This document shows positions 23,535 through 34,690 of a stretch of 64,000 nucleotides of DNA, piece by piece. The DNA lies in contig CM070520.1 of the NCBI GenBank assembly GCA_036346375.1, forward strand, positions 49,681,854-49,745,853, read 5' to 3'. The first letter of the stretch is position 1; each line of letters begins with the position of its first letter. The DNA comes from Guadua angustifolia. Taxonomy: Eukaryota > Streptophyta > Magnoliopsida > Poales > Poaceae. Both the position numbers and the translations under genes were made by a program. The notes under the pieces were generated by a model. It did no database searches. It was given only the letters and a program-made list of their open reading frames with translations, and was not told where the DNA came from.

Positions 23535-23790
23535 TACTCTCTCCGGTCACAAATAGTTATTATTTTAAATATCAACACGGTGTTCAAAATATAGTTTTGA
23601 CTACTAATTTTTATTATAATATATTTATAAAACCTAGAAAATTATAATATTATGAGAGTACTTTTCGAGAAAAATCTACACATATGATTTTCATGTATCT
23701 GATTTAAATATTTAAAAGATATTGATGGTCAAAATTTTAAAATTTAACTACACCTATGTCCAAAACGACAACTATTAGTGACTGCGGTAA
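23535..23790. mobile_element. Stowaway-like MITE
   Basis: The termini are imperfect inverted repeats (CTCTCTCCGGTCACAAATAG at the left; complement of ACTATTAGTGACTGCGG at the right) with TA at both borders. It is the intact relative of the interrupted MITE at 19129-19617. Confidence 0.65.
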
Positions 23791-24511
23791 TTTCAAGGAT
23801 TCGGACTGTTCTCTAGAAATTAATTCATGTGGAACTTCTATTAATTGAAGTAATTTCTTTTGACTTTGTGCTAGTATTCTCAAACATCCTGTTATCTATT
23901 TGTGAATGCACAAGTAATTAAGGACCAGTGCAACGCCGATCAGATGTTTTAGCAATGACCGGTCGATGGACGCCGTACGCACACACAAAAACAAGAACAG
24001 GTTGATCAAGCTGGTGATTGATGTCACAAATTTACGAGATCTTTTGACTCTGATTCTCATTATGCACGTACGTACGTAGGGGTCAAGATGGGAACGTGCG
24101 TTGATTTTGAATCCACACGTACCACGCCACAATTGACGATTTTCTCATCTTAGAATAATCCAAATGCCTAACCACTAAACCGATGCACGCCACCAACACG
24201 ACCGTCTAAGCTTAAGACAACCAGAGATTATCGTCACAAACTAGAGATTATCACTAGTCAGACGACACACCATTGTATTGCGCCGACCAAAATCCATATT
24301 ATCCTTTCACGGCCTTGCTCTAGTCCTGACGGTCCTGCAATAGCCGTCAGGAATAACTAAATTCCTGAATATTATAACTTAACCGTGAGGGATTTAATCC
24401 AGTTTAAGTATAACCATTATAAATTTTGTTTTCCTGACGTGAGCACACCGTTAGGCAAATCTTTGGGGGGAAAAGCGGTGGGACCGTAGGAATAGCAAAA
24501 TAGGCTTAGTC
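23791..24511. other. Unassigned sequence with CACTA-like hairpin words
   Basis: No coding frame is convincing. At about 24325-24352 CTGACGG and CCGTCAG are separated by about 11 bp, and related CCTGACG and CCGTTAGG words follow to 24455. Such words are typical of grass CACTA subterminal repeats, but no CACTA terminus is seen. Confidence 0.3.
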
Positions 24512-25118
24512 TCCTTAGGTCAAAATCCGACTCTTCCCCTCAACCCCCTCCCTATCTCCTATCTCTATGGCTCCATCACTGCCATGCCCACCTCCTCCAC
24601 CCTGCACCTACTGCCCCCTTCACCTTTGTCATCCCCACCTCCACACGTACTACCACATCCTCCATCACCCCTATTTGTTATCCATTGTAACCTCCACCTA
24701 GCCTCGACCTCAAGCCCTAGCGCCACCACTAATGCAGAAAAGGAAATCATTGCCTCTGACTCCTCCCGGTTAGCCATCACCTGCCGTGGAGCATCCCCCA
24801 CCATCCATTGCCTACCATGCCGCCTCCTGATCCCAATCCAAATCTAGATTTGAATCTCTAGCACCACCTCTTCCGGTCACCTTTTATTACGGACTAGAGG
24901 GCCTCCTCCAAACCTCGAACTATTACGATGTGCCTACTCCACTCCCCTGTGTTAGCATCATCTAGTATTCTCTCTCTCTATCTCTCAATGTAAAGATTCA
25001 ATTGTTGTAACACGGTCCTATGTATGAAATATGTTGTAGTTTTTTTTCTATCATAATTCAAATATGCCTAATTCGAAATTTTCACAGTTTCTAAAGACAA
25101 CCCAAGTTTATGACAAAA

Positions 25119-26463
25119 TGTGAAATCATGTGCTGAAAAATTAGCTTGGTAATGAAATTGGCATTGCAAAGTGGTTGTGATCATGGCATGTGTTGTGCAT
25201 GTGCATATGTTGTTTGAGATGATTGCTTGATATGCTGTGATAGCATATTAATGATTTTGCTTGATGCAATGCGCTCGTGTGAGTGGTTGCATGCATTGAC
25301 TTTGAGTCAAGTCGTGGACTTGTGCTCGGAATTATTTTTTGTTTATTCATGTGCAGGTGTTGCTCGAGGGCGAACGTGGTCGATGACGGGACCGGAACTA
25401 GGTTCATGGAGGAACTGAGGTTCGGGACTAGGTTCAGGGAGGAATCGAGGTCTTGGTGGTCGAGGATGTCAGACGGGACGTTCGGGCTAGAGAATATGCA
25501 CATGAAGGCTGGTTAGTTATGTATTTACAGCATGTGGGCTGTACATGCGTGCAAGAGTTATTTTTGGCCATATTGGGCCAGGTTGAGATGTATACGAACT
25601 CTTTCCATGTGGGAAGTGGAGTTGTATTCAATATGTATAAATAGGGGGAGGTGTCTCCTGTTTATGTAGAGAGCCAGGTTTTAGGGTTTGTACTCTTTTG
25701 TTTTGGAGTACTGTATCCAGATAAATAAAATCCTTCTTGCAAATCTGAGCATCCTGTGCATCGCGGCGTGAAGAAGAAAATCTTTGCAACTAGAAGTTTT
25801 TAGCGCTTGATCTTTATTCTATTGCAACGTAGTTGAAGCCAAAGAAAGAGTCAGAGCAACTAGAAGAATTTGAAGAGCTCTCAGCACCTTGAGTTGTTTT
25901 TTAGTCCGGCATAGATTGGAGCATCGATTGAAGTTTTGTCCGTCGCAGCAGTCACGAAGTTCATCACGGAGTTCGGTTTCTTGCAAAGGTATCATCTTGT
26001 GAAGGAAATATCTCAAGATCTATAGATCTGATCGAATTGATTCTTTTTGGTTTAACTTCAAAATTGAATCTAGTTTCTACAGTTAAAATTTCACATAAAT
26101 CCAACGGTGGGATCTCTAGGAATTTCTATTTTTATGAACTAGTCGCTAGTCTACTCGCTTGGTCGCCCGACTGCTCGCCTGCTTGCCCAAACTGGTCGCC
26201 CAAGTGCCCAAATTGGTGCTCTATTGGTCGCCCAAGTGCTCTACTGGTCACCCAGACTGCTCTACTGGTCTCCCGACTGCGTAAACTGGTCTCTCAACTA
26301 TGTGAATTGGTCTCCCGACTGTTTATCGTCTGCACAAACTGGCTTTCAAGTAATTTGAGTTTAAATTAGGGTGTTTCAAAAATTATCAAAAATTTGATTT
26401 TAGCTTCCACGTAATTATTCACCCCCCCCTTTGATTGCTACATTAGTATATTTCGGTCCTACA
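25119..26463 (+). mobile_element. Solo copia LTR, plus orientation, TSD CAAAA
   Basis: It starts TGTGAAATCATGTGC and ends TTTCGGTCCTACA. CAAAA flanks it at 25114-25118 and 26464-26468. Copy 1 keeps the unoccupied site (ATGACAAAACTGG, about 9747-9759) with a single CAAAA, which confirms the insertion directly. The LTR is 1345 bp. The 3' end, with CACCCCCCC followed by GATTGC, matches copia LTR ends, and it is the sister of 16371-17969. Confidence 0.95.
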
Positions 26464-27547
26464 CAAAACTAGAAAAATAATTATAATCACGCACTAATGA
26501 AATGTCACACCACAACTCGTGGATCGAAGGACATCTTGAAGCCAGGAAATGATAACTAATCATTATTCACCCTTCATTCATGTTTTAATATTTGTGCAAC
26601 TTTAAAATAGTAGAAGCATCCCCTAAGAAATAATTGTCTCCACACATATGGTTCCTCATATCGCAAGCATTCCATTCTCCTCCTCGCTCTTGCCTTGCCA
26701 CTATTCTATCGCGCGACGTCATGACGAGGCCACCAGCTCCCTTAGGTTATAGCTCTCGCCTCTCTCTCTTGTTAACCTTACAACTAAGCAAGAAGATTGA
26801 CGGGTGAATGATCAACTATAATTTCTCCAAAGAAAACAACAAAAACCTTACTTGGAGCAGAAATGGAAACTTTTAGGAAAACTTAGTCAGGGCGGGACTA
26901 TCGCAGATTATAATGGTGATAGTATTACATGAACAGTAAAAACATGGTAAACTGTAAAATCAGCACAAGTTCAAATCCAAGAATTGATGTAACTTTTGAT
27001 TGGATGATCCAAAACTCATGAAACTTTGCATGAACCTTTCTATAGATGTCAGGAACTTATTCCAACCTTCAATCACAAGAATTGATGTCAAACTTCTGAC
27101 CTTTTTCAAGATTAAAGAAGGATGCACAATACCGAGTCAAATATAAGATCTTCACCCTATGTTTGCTCATGGGGATTTAATGACTTTAGATGATCTCCCA
27201 CATGTCACATCAAGTAAGAACACCAAAGGATTAACCCTCAAACTCAAGAATGTGATTCACCACAAACCATTCCTTCTCAAAGCAAAAATCGATTTCTTGA
27301 GAAATCTCTTGATGATCACATGAGAGCTTGCCTAAATGATTAGGATATAATCTATAGAGAATTCATCTATCAATCATTCATCCTTGGCAACACAAGATTA
27401 AGAGAAAAAGAAACTAAATAGAGAGCAAAAACCCAATAAAGAAGGAGATCAAAACAAGAGGCAAATCTTGAGCACGAATTTGATTTTCATTTTAGATCAA
27501 AAATGATGATTACAAAGCCTCTCCATAGAGGGAAAAGCTCTTAAGAA

Positions 27548-27571
27548 GCACTCACACACACACACACACAC
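27548..27571. repeat. (CA)n microsatellite
   Basis: About ten CA units occur in copy 2; copy 1 has only a short irregular version at the matching site (about 10882). Confidence 0.9.
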
Positions 27572-28098
27572 AAGAGAATTAAAATCTTGTGAAAACCCTA
27601 ATGCTTCTACAAGAGCTTCCTTCCCTCTATACCTCTTAAGCCTTTATATAGAGGAGGCAACCCTAATCTAGTTACACAAGTGGATATCATCTACATTTAC
27701 ATGAGATAACCCGTTAACCCAACACATAACGGATTTTGCACACTTACACGTCCGCTTTTCAAAACATCCTTCACCATGACACTCTAATTCGCCCCACAAG
27801 TCCGAATTTGAGTAAGTGAGAAGGCTTGGTTTCCTGCAATAAAACCTGCACTGGGTGAAAATTTTGTGTCCTTACTACACAAAAACATTTACAATGTTTA
27901 TCTAAACAGAGTGGATGAAAAAGGAAAAACAATCCCTGCTTTGTCTAACCATCAATATGTGGATTGGGAATAAGTAAACTCAATAATTGGTTCAAATAGG
28001 TTGTTTGACTGCATAAATTCCACCCCTGGATTGGCATATTTAATGTCAAACAAGACCATACCCTGGAGTGTCTCAAGAACCCTAGGTTCTATGCATCT

Positions 28099-29948
28099 TT
28101 GTTAGTGAACAAACAGAGAAATCATATCATGTTCACTATCAATGGAAAGATAAGAAAAAAAAGAGCTGCACAGTTTGAATCAGCTATTGGAGCCTCAAGT
28201 CCTTTAGTAAACAGAATAAAAATATTTGAAAAGATGTATCCCTGTCAGAGATGGAGATTGATTGGTGACATGCCTGATTTAAAAGTGTCTGCTCATATTT
28301 ATAAGGATGTCACTAGTGCAGATTTTAATCCAAATAGAGTTTCCTATCTATCTGAAGAAGCAAAGGTTCTGCTGCTTGTATTAAGGCACACCATACTCCC
28401 AAAGTCAGGATATAAAGGTGTGACCCCAACCCTAGCCTGGCTACTGCACCTGATATTGTCAAGGCAACCCATTAATCTAGTGGATTACATCTTTGGGGAA
28501 ATGGAAGAGGCAATATATAGAAAATTAGGTAGTCCTTTGCCTTTTGCCCAACAAGTGCCTCAAGTTCTGTTGGCTCAAGGAATCATTTCTCAAAATGATA
28601 TGAACAGGGAATTTAAGTGCTTTCCAAAGAAATATAACATGCACAAGTTAACTGGACAGAATTTGAGGGTTACTGGTTTCCTCCAAGGACTGCAAACAAA
28701 TCAACCTGTTGAAGAGGAAGAACCAGATCTACCTATTCAACAAGGAGACAGTGAACCTAGCAAAGACATTGTTCTTGAATATGGATCTACAGATGAAGAA
28801 GAGTCAAAAAATGAACCTGAAGATAGATTTGACAATAACAGTCGCAGTGGATATTCTCTGGCTCATGGTAGTGGTGGTGACCATTATCATTCATATGGCA
28901 GTTATCATTCCTATAACAGTCATCATTCATCTGGCAGCTTTGTAGCACCAATGAGCTCAAGTCACAGACAAATGCCTACTAGCAACAGCCATCAGAGTAG
29001 TCATCAAAGGCATCACAGTACAAGCATCAACAGATCTGGAAAAAGCAAAGAGCATAGTGTTCAGAGTATAAGCAAGGTTAAAACTGGTAATGAAAGAGAG
29101 CCTAGCGCTCAAAGTAGACATAAAAGCCAAGCATCCTCTAGTCATAATGAAGCTGCTCAATCTCCAAGACAACACCTTCACCGCCAATCTGCTTTTTCCA
29201 GACCCTTCAAGAAAGAGGATTCTGTGCTCAAGGTGAACCAATCAAGTAGTTGGAGGTCGCTTATGGTATAACAAAGAACAAGCCTTTGAGGATGATGCTG
29301 CAACTCAAGTTATGTCAAGCTCAGTTGCTCAATCTCTAAATGAAGAGCAACAAATTCATCACCTTCAAGAGTTAGCAGCAGCAGAATGGTTTGCTCAAGA
29401 TCAGGGTTTTGGGCCTGGTGCCCATGATTATGAGGCAGATGGGTCTGGCATGCCTCAAGCCTTTGAATCTTACTATCCACCTCAGGCAGTACATCCAGAG
29501 CATGATCAAAGAAATACTTTCCTTGGATGGGAAAATCTTTTTGACTATCAGCATCATTCTGCACATTCCCATTTGCATCATGAGCAAGTGCAGCAAGATC
29601 CATCTCAAGTTTCAGAAAATACTCTTGGCTCTCAACCTTCATGGTTTACATCTTTTGAGCAACAGTATTACGCTGATCCAAGGGGCTTCCAAGCTGCATA
29701 TATTGATGATCAAAGGTTGGCAGCTCAAAGGCATGAAGAACAGATGAGGACTCTTCAACAGCATAACGAACAAGTTCAAGAACAGTTGAGGAAACATTAT
29801 GAAGAGCAAGCAAATTTTAGAAATGAAGCCTTCACCAGATTTGATCATCTTAGACAAAATTAGTAAGACTTAAGAAACTGGGTTACTCAACTTGGCACCA
29901 ATCAGGATTTGATCAAAGATAGATTGTATGATGTTGGCGTATTCCACC
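28099..29948 (+). pseudogene. Envelope-like ORF of the Sirevirus-like element, 5' part
   Basis: A frame of 390 residues (28099-29271) opens with a globular domain of about 200 residues. Its spacing resembles the 'putative plant transposon protein' / envelope-like domain: SYLSEEAKVLLLVLRHTILP, LHLILSRQPINLVDYIFGEM and LPFAQQVPQVLLAQGII. Ser/His-rich low-complexity sequence follows (about residues 240-350). A frameshift near 29275-29312 leads into a second frame (29312-29863) ending in a Gln/Glu-rich coiled coil. Two adjacent stops (TAG TAA, 29861-29866) are followed by more in-frame coding up to the gypsy insertion at 29949. The frame is open upstream of 28099 to about 28015, so the true start is uncertain. 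Transmembrane segments are not evident. Function is unproven in any plant element. Confidence 0.6.
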
Positions 29949-31048
29949 TGATAGGGTCGAAATCTACAGACCGGGTTTGGTTCGATAGGAGGGCGTCTTC
30001 GCGGCTGGCTAACCTAGAGGGTGAAAACCCTAGAAAACTCCCACACGGGGGGTTCCGGCGTCTATGAACTAGGAAGAACACGGGGATTTTACCTAGGTTC
30101 GGGCCCCCTTGTGAGAAGGGTAATAGCCTTACGTCCTGCTGGATTTCTTATGGAATGTCTCGAGCTAGTACAGGGTTCTTGGATTACAAGTTCTTCTGCT
30201 AGCTCTAGGGTGTTGCCTATCTGATAGATTGAGCTTTTTTTCTCCCGGATCCCCCTTCCCCATGCGCCCGGGCACCCTTATATAGGCCAGGCTAATGGGG
30301 TAGGTAAAAGGAGGGTCATCATGCTGATCTAAACACATTTAATGCTCCTTCCCGTGCTGTCCCATTCCTCCAGCCTCATTAAATGCCTATGCGTGCCTTT
30401 GCCCGGTCCGCCGGATGGGACCCCTTCGCGACAGGTAGGTGAGAGGCTTCAGAGGAATAGGCTTGTTACGTAAACCCTTACGTACCATTAAGGCTGTCAT
30501 GGCAGCTCGCTGTTCGACATGGTACGTAGCGGAAGGAGACTTCGAGGCGGCCACCGCGCTTCACCTTTTTGCCTTGCGGCGCGAGGCAGGTGTCTCGCCA
30601 CCGCTGCGGCCGCCGCCGCCGGCCGCCACGGGTTGGCGCCGGCGGCAGGCGTTCGCCCCACTGCGCGCGGGCGCCACGTGGACCGACGCTCGGCCGGCTG
30701 GCCGTGATCACCGCCGATTGCTGAGCCGCCACGGGCTGGGCGGCGGCGAAGTAGCGTTCGCCACACCGCGCTGGCGCCACGTGACCGACGCCGCCGGCGG
30801 GCCGTGATCGCCGCCGATTGCGTGGCGCCACGTGGCCGAAAGCGCCAAGCAGCGCGTGCTTCGCCAACTCGCTTCGCCGGGGCCACGTGGACCGACGCTC
30901 GCCGGTGGGCGATGATCGCCGCCCGACATTGCCGAGCCGCCACGTGGGCTGGCGCCGGCGAAAGGTGGCGCCTCACCCATTCGCCGCGGTGCCACGCGGA
31001 TCGCACTTATGCGGCGGAGAGGGTACCCTAGCGTAGAGTACGCTGACA
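29949..31048 (-). mobile_element. 3' LTR of the nested gypsy element
   Basis: On the plus strand it runs from TGATAGGGTCG to AGTACGCTGACA. In element orientation the TATA box (TATATAAG) is at about 30278-30285. The GC-rich U3 at 30600-31000 holds five perfect CACGTG boxes in tandem modules. The inner end abuts a polypurine tract. The sister LTR at 39307 matches over its first 900 bp with many run-length differences. Confidence 0.88.
30600..30990 (-). promoter_or_regulatory. Tandem G-box array in the U3 of the gypsy LTR
   Basis: CACGTG occurs at 30675, 30778, 30829, 30884 and 30941, each inside a GC-rich module with GGACCGACGCTCG-like and GTGATCGCCGCCGATTGC words. The modules repeat with a period near 110-120 bp in part. 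In element orientation they lie about 390-670 bp upstream of the TATA box. CACGTG is the G-box core bound by plant bZIP and bHLH factors; a regulatory role here is inferred. Confidence 0.65.
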
Positions 31049-31062
31049 GTAGCCCCCGGGCC
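31049..31062 (-). other. Polypurine tract of the nested gypsy element
   Basis: The minus strand reads GGCCCGGGGGCTAC immediately before the TGTCAGCG start of the 3' LTR, the usual plus-strand primer form in Tat-type elements. Confidence 0.75.
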
Positions 31063-31257
31063 TGCCCTAGAGCGCAGGCCTAGGGCCCCTTTTTTAGAAC
31101 CTTCATTTAATGCACTTAATGCTTAGTGCGCTCTCTGGCGGGGCCACCACTCATGAGGATACGGCCGCTTTGGTTCCCGCGCGTATCCTGCAGTTTTTCC
31201 TTGGGACCCGAAACAGCGCATGATTTTGTCTCTTCACGAACCGTCGACGTGGGGGAC

Positions 31258-31271
31258 GCATATATAGATGC
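31258..31271 (+). promoter_or_regulatory. TATA box of the antisense gene
   Basis: CGCATATATAGATGC lies about 100 bp upstream of the ATG at 31365, a normal plant TATA-to-start distance. It points against the element's own transcription. Confidence 0.6.
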
Positions 31272-31364
31272 ATCTCAGACGGCGGTTTCGCTACGCTTCC
31301 TTGCGCACTTTGCCTCTTGTTTCTTCATCTTCCTTGCTCGAAGCTCTTCGCCTTCTTCAACGCC

Positions 31365-32290
31365 ATGGCAAATCCCATCCCCGCTTCCACCGCTGACTCC
31401 GTCACCGTGAGGAGGATGGGGATTCTCGCGCCGGAGGGCACTTTCCGCTTCCGAGCGGGGACCGCCACGCCCCTATGCCTCTCCGACGAGATCGTCCTCC
31501 ATACTTGGGCCATGATGGCGGGCCTGCTTCCGCCATTTTCCGAGTTTTTCCTCACCGTCCTCCACTTCTACGAGATCCACCATCTTCATCTTACCCCCAA
31601 CTCCATCGTCTTCCTCGCCATCTTCGCACACCTCTGTGAAATGTTCATGGGGGTGATGCCGAATCTTCCTCTTTTCCGCTACTTCTTCATCTGCCGCGCC
31701 TCCACCGAGAACGAGGTAGTGGGGAGCTGCTATTTCCGCCTTCAGGACGGGATGGCCTCCCGCTACATCGCCTTCCACCAGTCCAATTGGAAGGCTCGGC
31801 AAGAGATGATCGGTCAGACATCAACGATGACAATGAGTCGACACCTTGGAGGTACCCACCAGAGCGACGGTAGCCTTTGAGAACTAGAGCTCGCCGGTCG
31901 AAGAGACGGCGGAGCTTCGCGCAATGGCGCCCCCAGATCGGCAGATCAAGGGACGCCGACCGACTGGGGGCTGGTGGCCTGGGACTACATGGCCCGGAGG
32001 ATCAACCTCTCGCCGACGCTATTCGCCTCACGCATGGCGAGACATCGGGCGACGACGACTGACGCAAGACGTGACCTTAACGTAAGCCCTTGTTTTCTTT
32101 TAGCTTCTTTCATGCACATGTTTTTCCTGCGGCTTCCTACCAACCGACCGCCATTCCTTATCTTTCGCCAGGCGCGGGAAACTTTGAGGAGCCGGTCTTG
32201 GGCGGTGGTCGGCTGCCGCCGATGTCAACCGGTTCCCAATGCACAAGATCCTCCCGATGGAGGCTCGGCCGCACGACCTAGAGCACGCTG
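31365..32290 (+). pseudogene. Antisense Transposase_28-family gene of the nested gypsy element
   Basis: The ATG at 31365 (context CGCCATGG) opens a 172-residue frame to 31880. It contains LCLSDEIVLHTWAMMAGLL, LHFYEIHHLHLTPNSIVF and LAIFAHLCEMFMGVMPNLPL. These match, block for block, the LVPNSILLLSIFFHLCEGF region of the antisense gene at 7970-5029. Downstream, a plus-strand intron-like segment at 32082-32171 (AAC|GTAAGC ... CGCCAG|GC) suggests more exons up to about 32290, but frameshifts prevent a full model. The coiled-coil half seen in the other copy is not recognisable here. Transcription would oppose gag-pol. Function is unknown; the Pfam name comes from association with transposons, not from shown activity. 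Confidence 0.7.
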
Positions 32291-32694
32291 AGCGCAAGGG
32301 TTGTCGTCGTTTCGCCAATGGACTCCACGGGCCGACTGTGGTCTCCGCCTCACCGTTGCTGATCGGGGACGACCCACCGCCATGATCGCCACGGGCAAGC
32401 GACCACTTGCCCCAGACGCCACGGGCTCGGACCCCAAGAGGGTCCGTGCCACGGATCAAAGCACCGCCGCCGCCAGCCCGAGGCGTACGAGCCGTGTTTG
32501 AGTACCGTGCCTAACTGGCGCTCCGGTGACTTGGCCTCGCTGGACGCTAACACTTAGTACATTTCCCTTTATCATGAGGGGCCGTCGGTTTTTGACGCTT
32601 GCGACAATCACGCACAGTTTGACCCATCTTAGAGTATGATCATAAGAAACGGCCAAAAAACGCAGTATAAAGCGCTTATCTTGTTTGATTCAGA

Positions 32695-32965
32695 GTCGGG
32701 CGAGCAATTTTGAGCGCCGACGAGCAACCCTTAGCCACGCGGCCACTTTCTCGAGCGCCGGACGACCAGCCAATCGGTGCTGTGAGCACCTTTGAGCGCT
32801 GGATTTAGCACTTTGAGTATCGGCGAGCAGCCTGCCACCGGGCGACCACCTTCGAGCGCCGGCGATCACTAACTGGTGCCAAAGTGAGCACCTTGGAGCG
32901 CTGGATTGAGCAAATGAGTGCCGGGCGAGCAACCCCTGCCATCGGGCGACCAAGAAGATGCCGGG
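32695..32965. repeat. Tandem repeat between the antisense gene and pol
   Basis: Two to three diverged units of about 130 bp share GAGCGCCGGCGA, CATCGGGCGACCA-like and GTGAGCACCTT(T/G)GAGCGC words. Confidence 0.6.
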
Positions 32966-33520
32966 CTTTTCAAAATAAGCCAATACTCTTATGCTTACCC
33001 TGCGTGTATAGATAGCTACTAGAAGGGTGAGTAAACACTCGGAAGGGCATACGTGAGGTAGGCCCAAGACATTCTAAGTCCCAGTATGAAGTGTCCTAGC
33101 TCACCCTGTTTGGATTCTAAGTCCTCGTGACCCTCCAGGAAATCGAACCGCGACGCTGTGTGTCCAAGCAGCGAGTTTTTTGGGGGTGGCATCAGGCCGA
33201 CGGTGCTCGCGGTGACGACCAGCGGTGCTTCAGGGAGCCAACCCGAGGTGTGCGAGCCGCGTTTGAGCATCAGCACCAGCTCGGCCGTCAGCTCAGTGCT
33301 AAGCGTACACAGACGCCGAGGGTCGCCATGGATTCACGAAGGAATTAGCAAACGTACGGAACCAGCGACATACATGCGAAAAATTGCCATTCAAAGCACA
33401 AAAAAGGGACAATTATGGTAAAGCAAAAGCTTTCTGCGATCGCTTTATCGACGCCAAGAACACGATCACCGTAGGAGGGACTTACCTCGAGGTCAGTTCG
33501 AGCAAGTCATTGGTACTTAC
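32966..33520. other. Non-coding spacer of the nested gypsy element
   Basis: This lies between the pol stop and the antisense gene region. I see no coherent reading frame or repeat. Confidence 0.4.
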
Positions 33521-33527
33521 AATTTCT

Positions 33528-34690
33528 TTAAGGATAGAACTTCCGCAACAGCTCAATGTTGTAGGAGTTCGCCAGCTCTTCACCATCCTCAGTGGCCAAC
33601 CGGACCGCCCCGGGTCGAGATACTGAGACCACCTTAAAGGGGCCCTCCCACCGGGGAGACAGCTTATGCAACCCAAGATGCGCCTCAATTCAAGAAGACC
33701 AGGGTCACCCATCGCTAGTGTTCTCTCAGAGACTCGGGTGGCATGGTACCGCCTGAGACTTTGCTGATAGCGGGCGGCGCGCAAGGCGGCCCGATCCCGC
33801 ACCTCCTCTAGGAGGTTAACTTCTTCTCACCGGAGGTCTTCTTCATTGAATGCGGAGACGCGGGGAGAGCCGAGCGACAGCTCGGAGGGGAGAACAGCTT
33901 CGGCGCCGTACACCAAGAAGAAGGGTGTCTCGCCAGTTGCCCGACTGGGTGTGGTGCGAAGCGACCACAGTACGGCCGGGAGTTCCTCCGTCCATCTTGC
34001 ACCCCGCTTGTGGAGTCGATCAAACGCCCTTGTCTTGAGGCCCTTCAGTACCAGCGCGTTGGTGCGCTCTACTTGACCATTGCTCATGGGATGGGCCACC
34101 GAAGCAAAACATACCTTGGTGCCCATTTCTTCACAAAACTCCAGAAAAGCCGCGCTGGTGAACTGAGTGTCATTGTCGGTGATGATGCGGTTGGCGACTC
34201 CAAAGTGGGTAAAGATGCCGCGCATGAACTTGACAGCGGCAGCGGCCGTGATGGCATGCACTGCCTCGGCTTCAACCCACTTGGTGAACTTGTCGATGGC
34301 GACGAAGAGGTGGGTGAAGTCCTCAGAGCTCGCGAGAACGGACCCAGATATCTGCCCCTGCATCGCGAACGCCGAGAGAGCGGATGGTTTGCGAGCTTGG
34401 GCTGGTCGGGGTTTGCCTAGTGAAGAACTCGACAAGCTTCAAGACGTCCTCACCACCAGAAGCATCCCGGAGGGCGGTAGGCCAATAAAATCTTGGCGAA
34501 ACGCCTTGCCGACTAGAGTTCGCCGACATATGACTCCTCGCGACACGCCTCCATGGATATCGAGAGCAGCGCTTCCCTCTTCCCGAGTGATGCACTTCAA
34601 GAGAACTCCGCTTTTGCTCTGGCGATATAGGTCCCCACCTACCGTGAGTATAGCACTTGGCCTTACGCAATCTTCTCACCGAGGCATCAT
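33528..34690 (-). pseudogene. Integrase of the nested gypsy element
   Basis: On the minus strand a zinc-binding region near 34680-34480 (CYTHGR, later RFYWPTALRDA, with His/Cys residues in broken frames) precedes a largely intact catalytic core at 34435-33827. The acidic triad is visible: Asp in VAIDKFTKWVEA, Asp in RIITDNDTQF and Glu in SNGQVERTN. The C-terminal part (VNLLEEVRDRAALRAARY, then LAMGDPG) continues to SYNIELLRKFYP and the TAA at 33530-33528, with frameshifts around 33700. It inserts element cDNA into the genome. Damage outside the core makes it non-functional as read. Confidence 0.85.

Noticed and set aside
24120..24200. Possible tRNA or SINE-like box sequence
   Set aside because: No A and B box pair with correct spacing and no cloverleaf could be drawn.
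27805..29863. Reading the ORF at 28099 as a host gene
   Set aside because: It is followed by polypurine-like words and a Sirevirus-type LTR, lies inside an insertion absent from copy 1, and has the domain spacing of transposon-borne envelope-like proteins.
30439..31036. Several long open frames on both strands in the GC-rich region
   Set aside because: All fall in the LTR U3 with tandem G-box modules; frames are open because of high GC and encode Ala/Arg/Gly/Pro runs.
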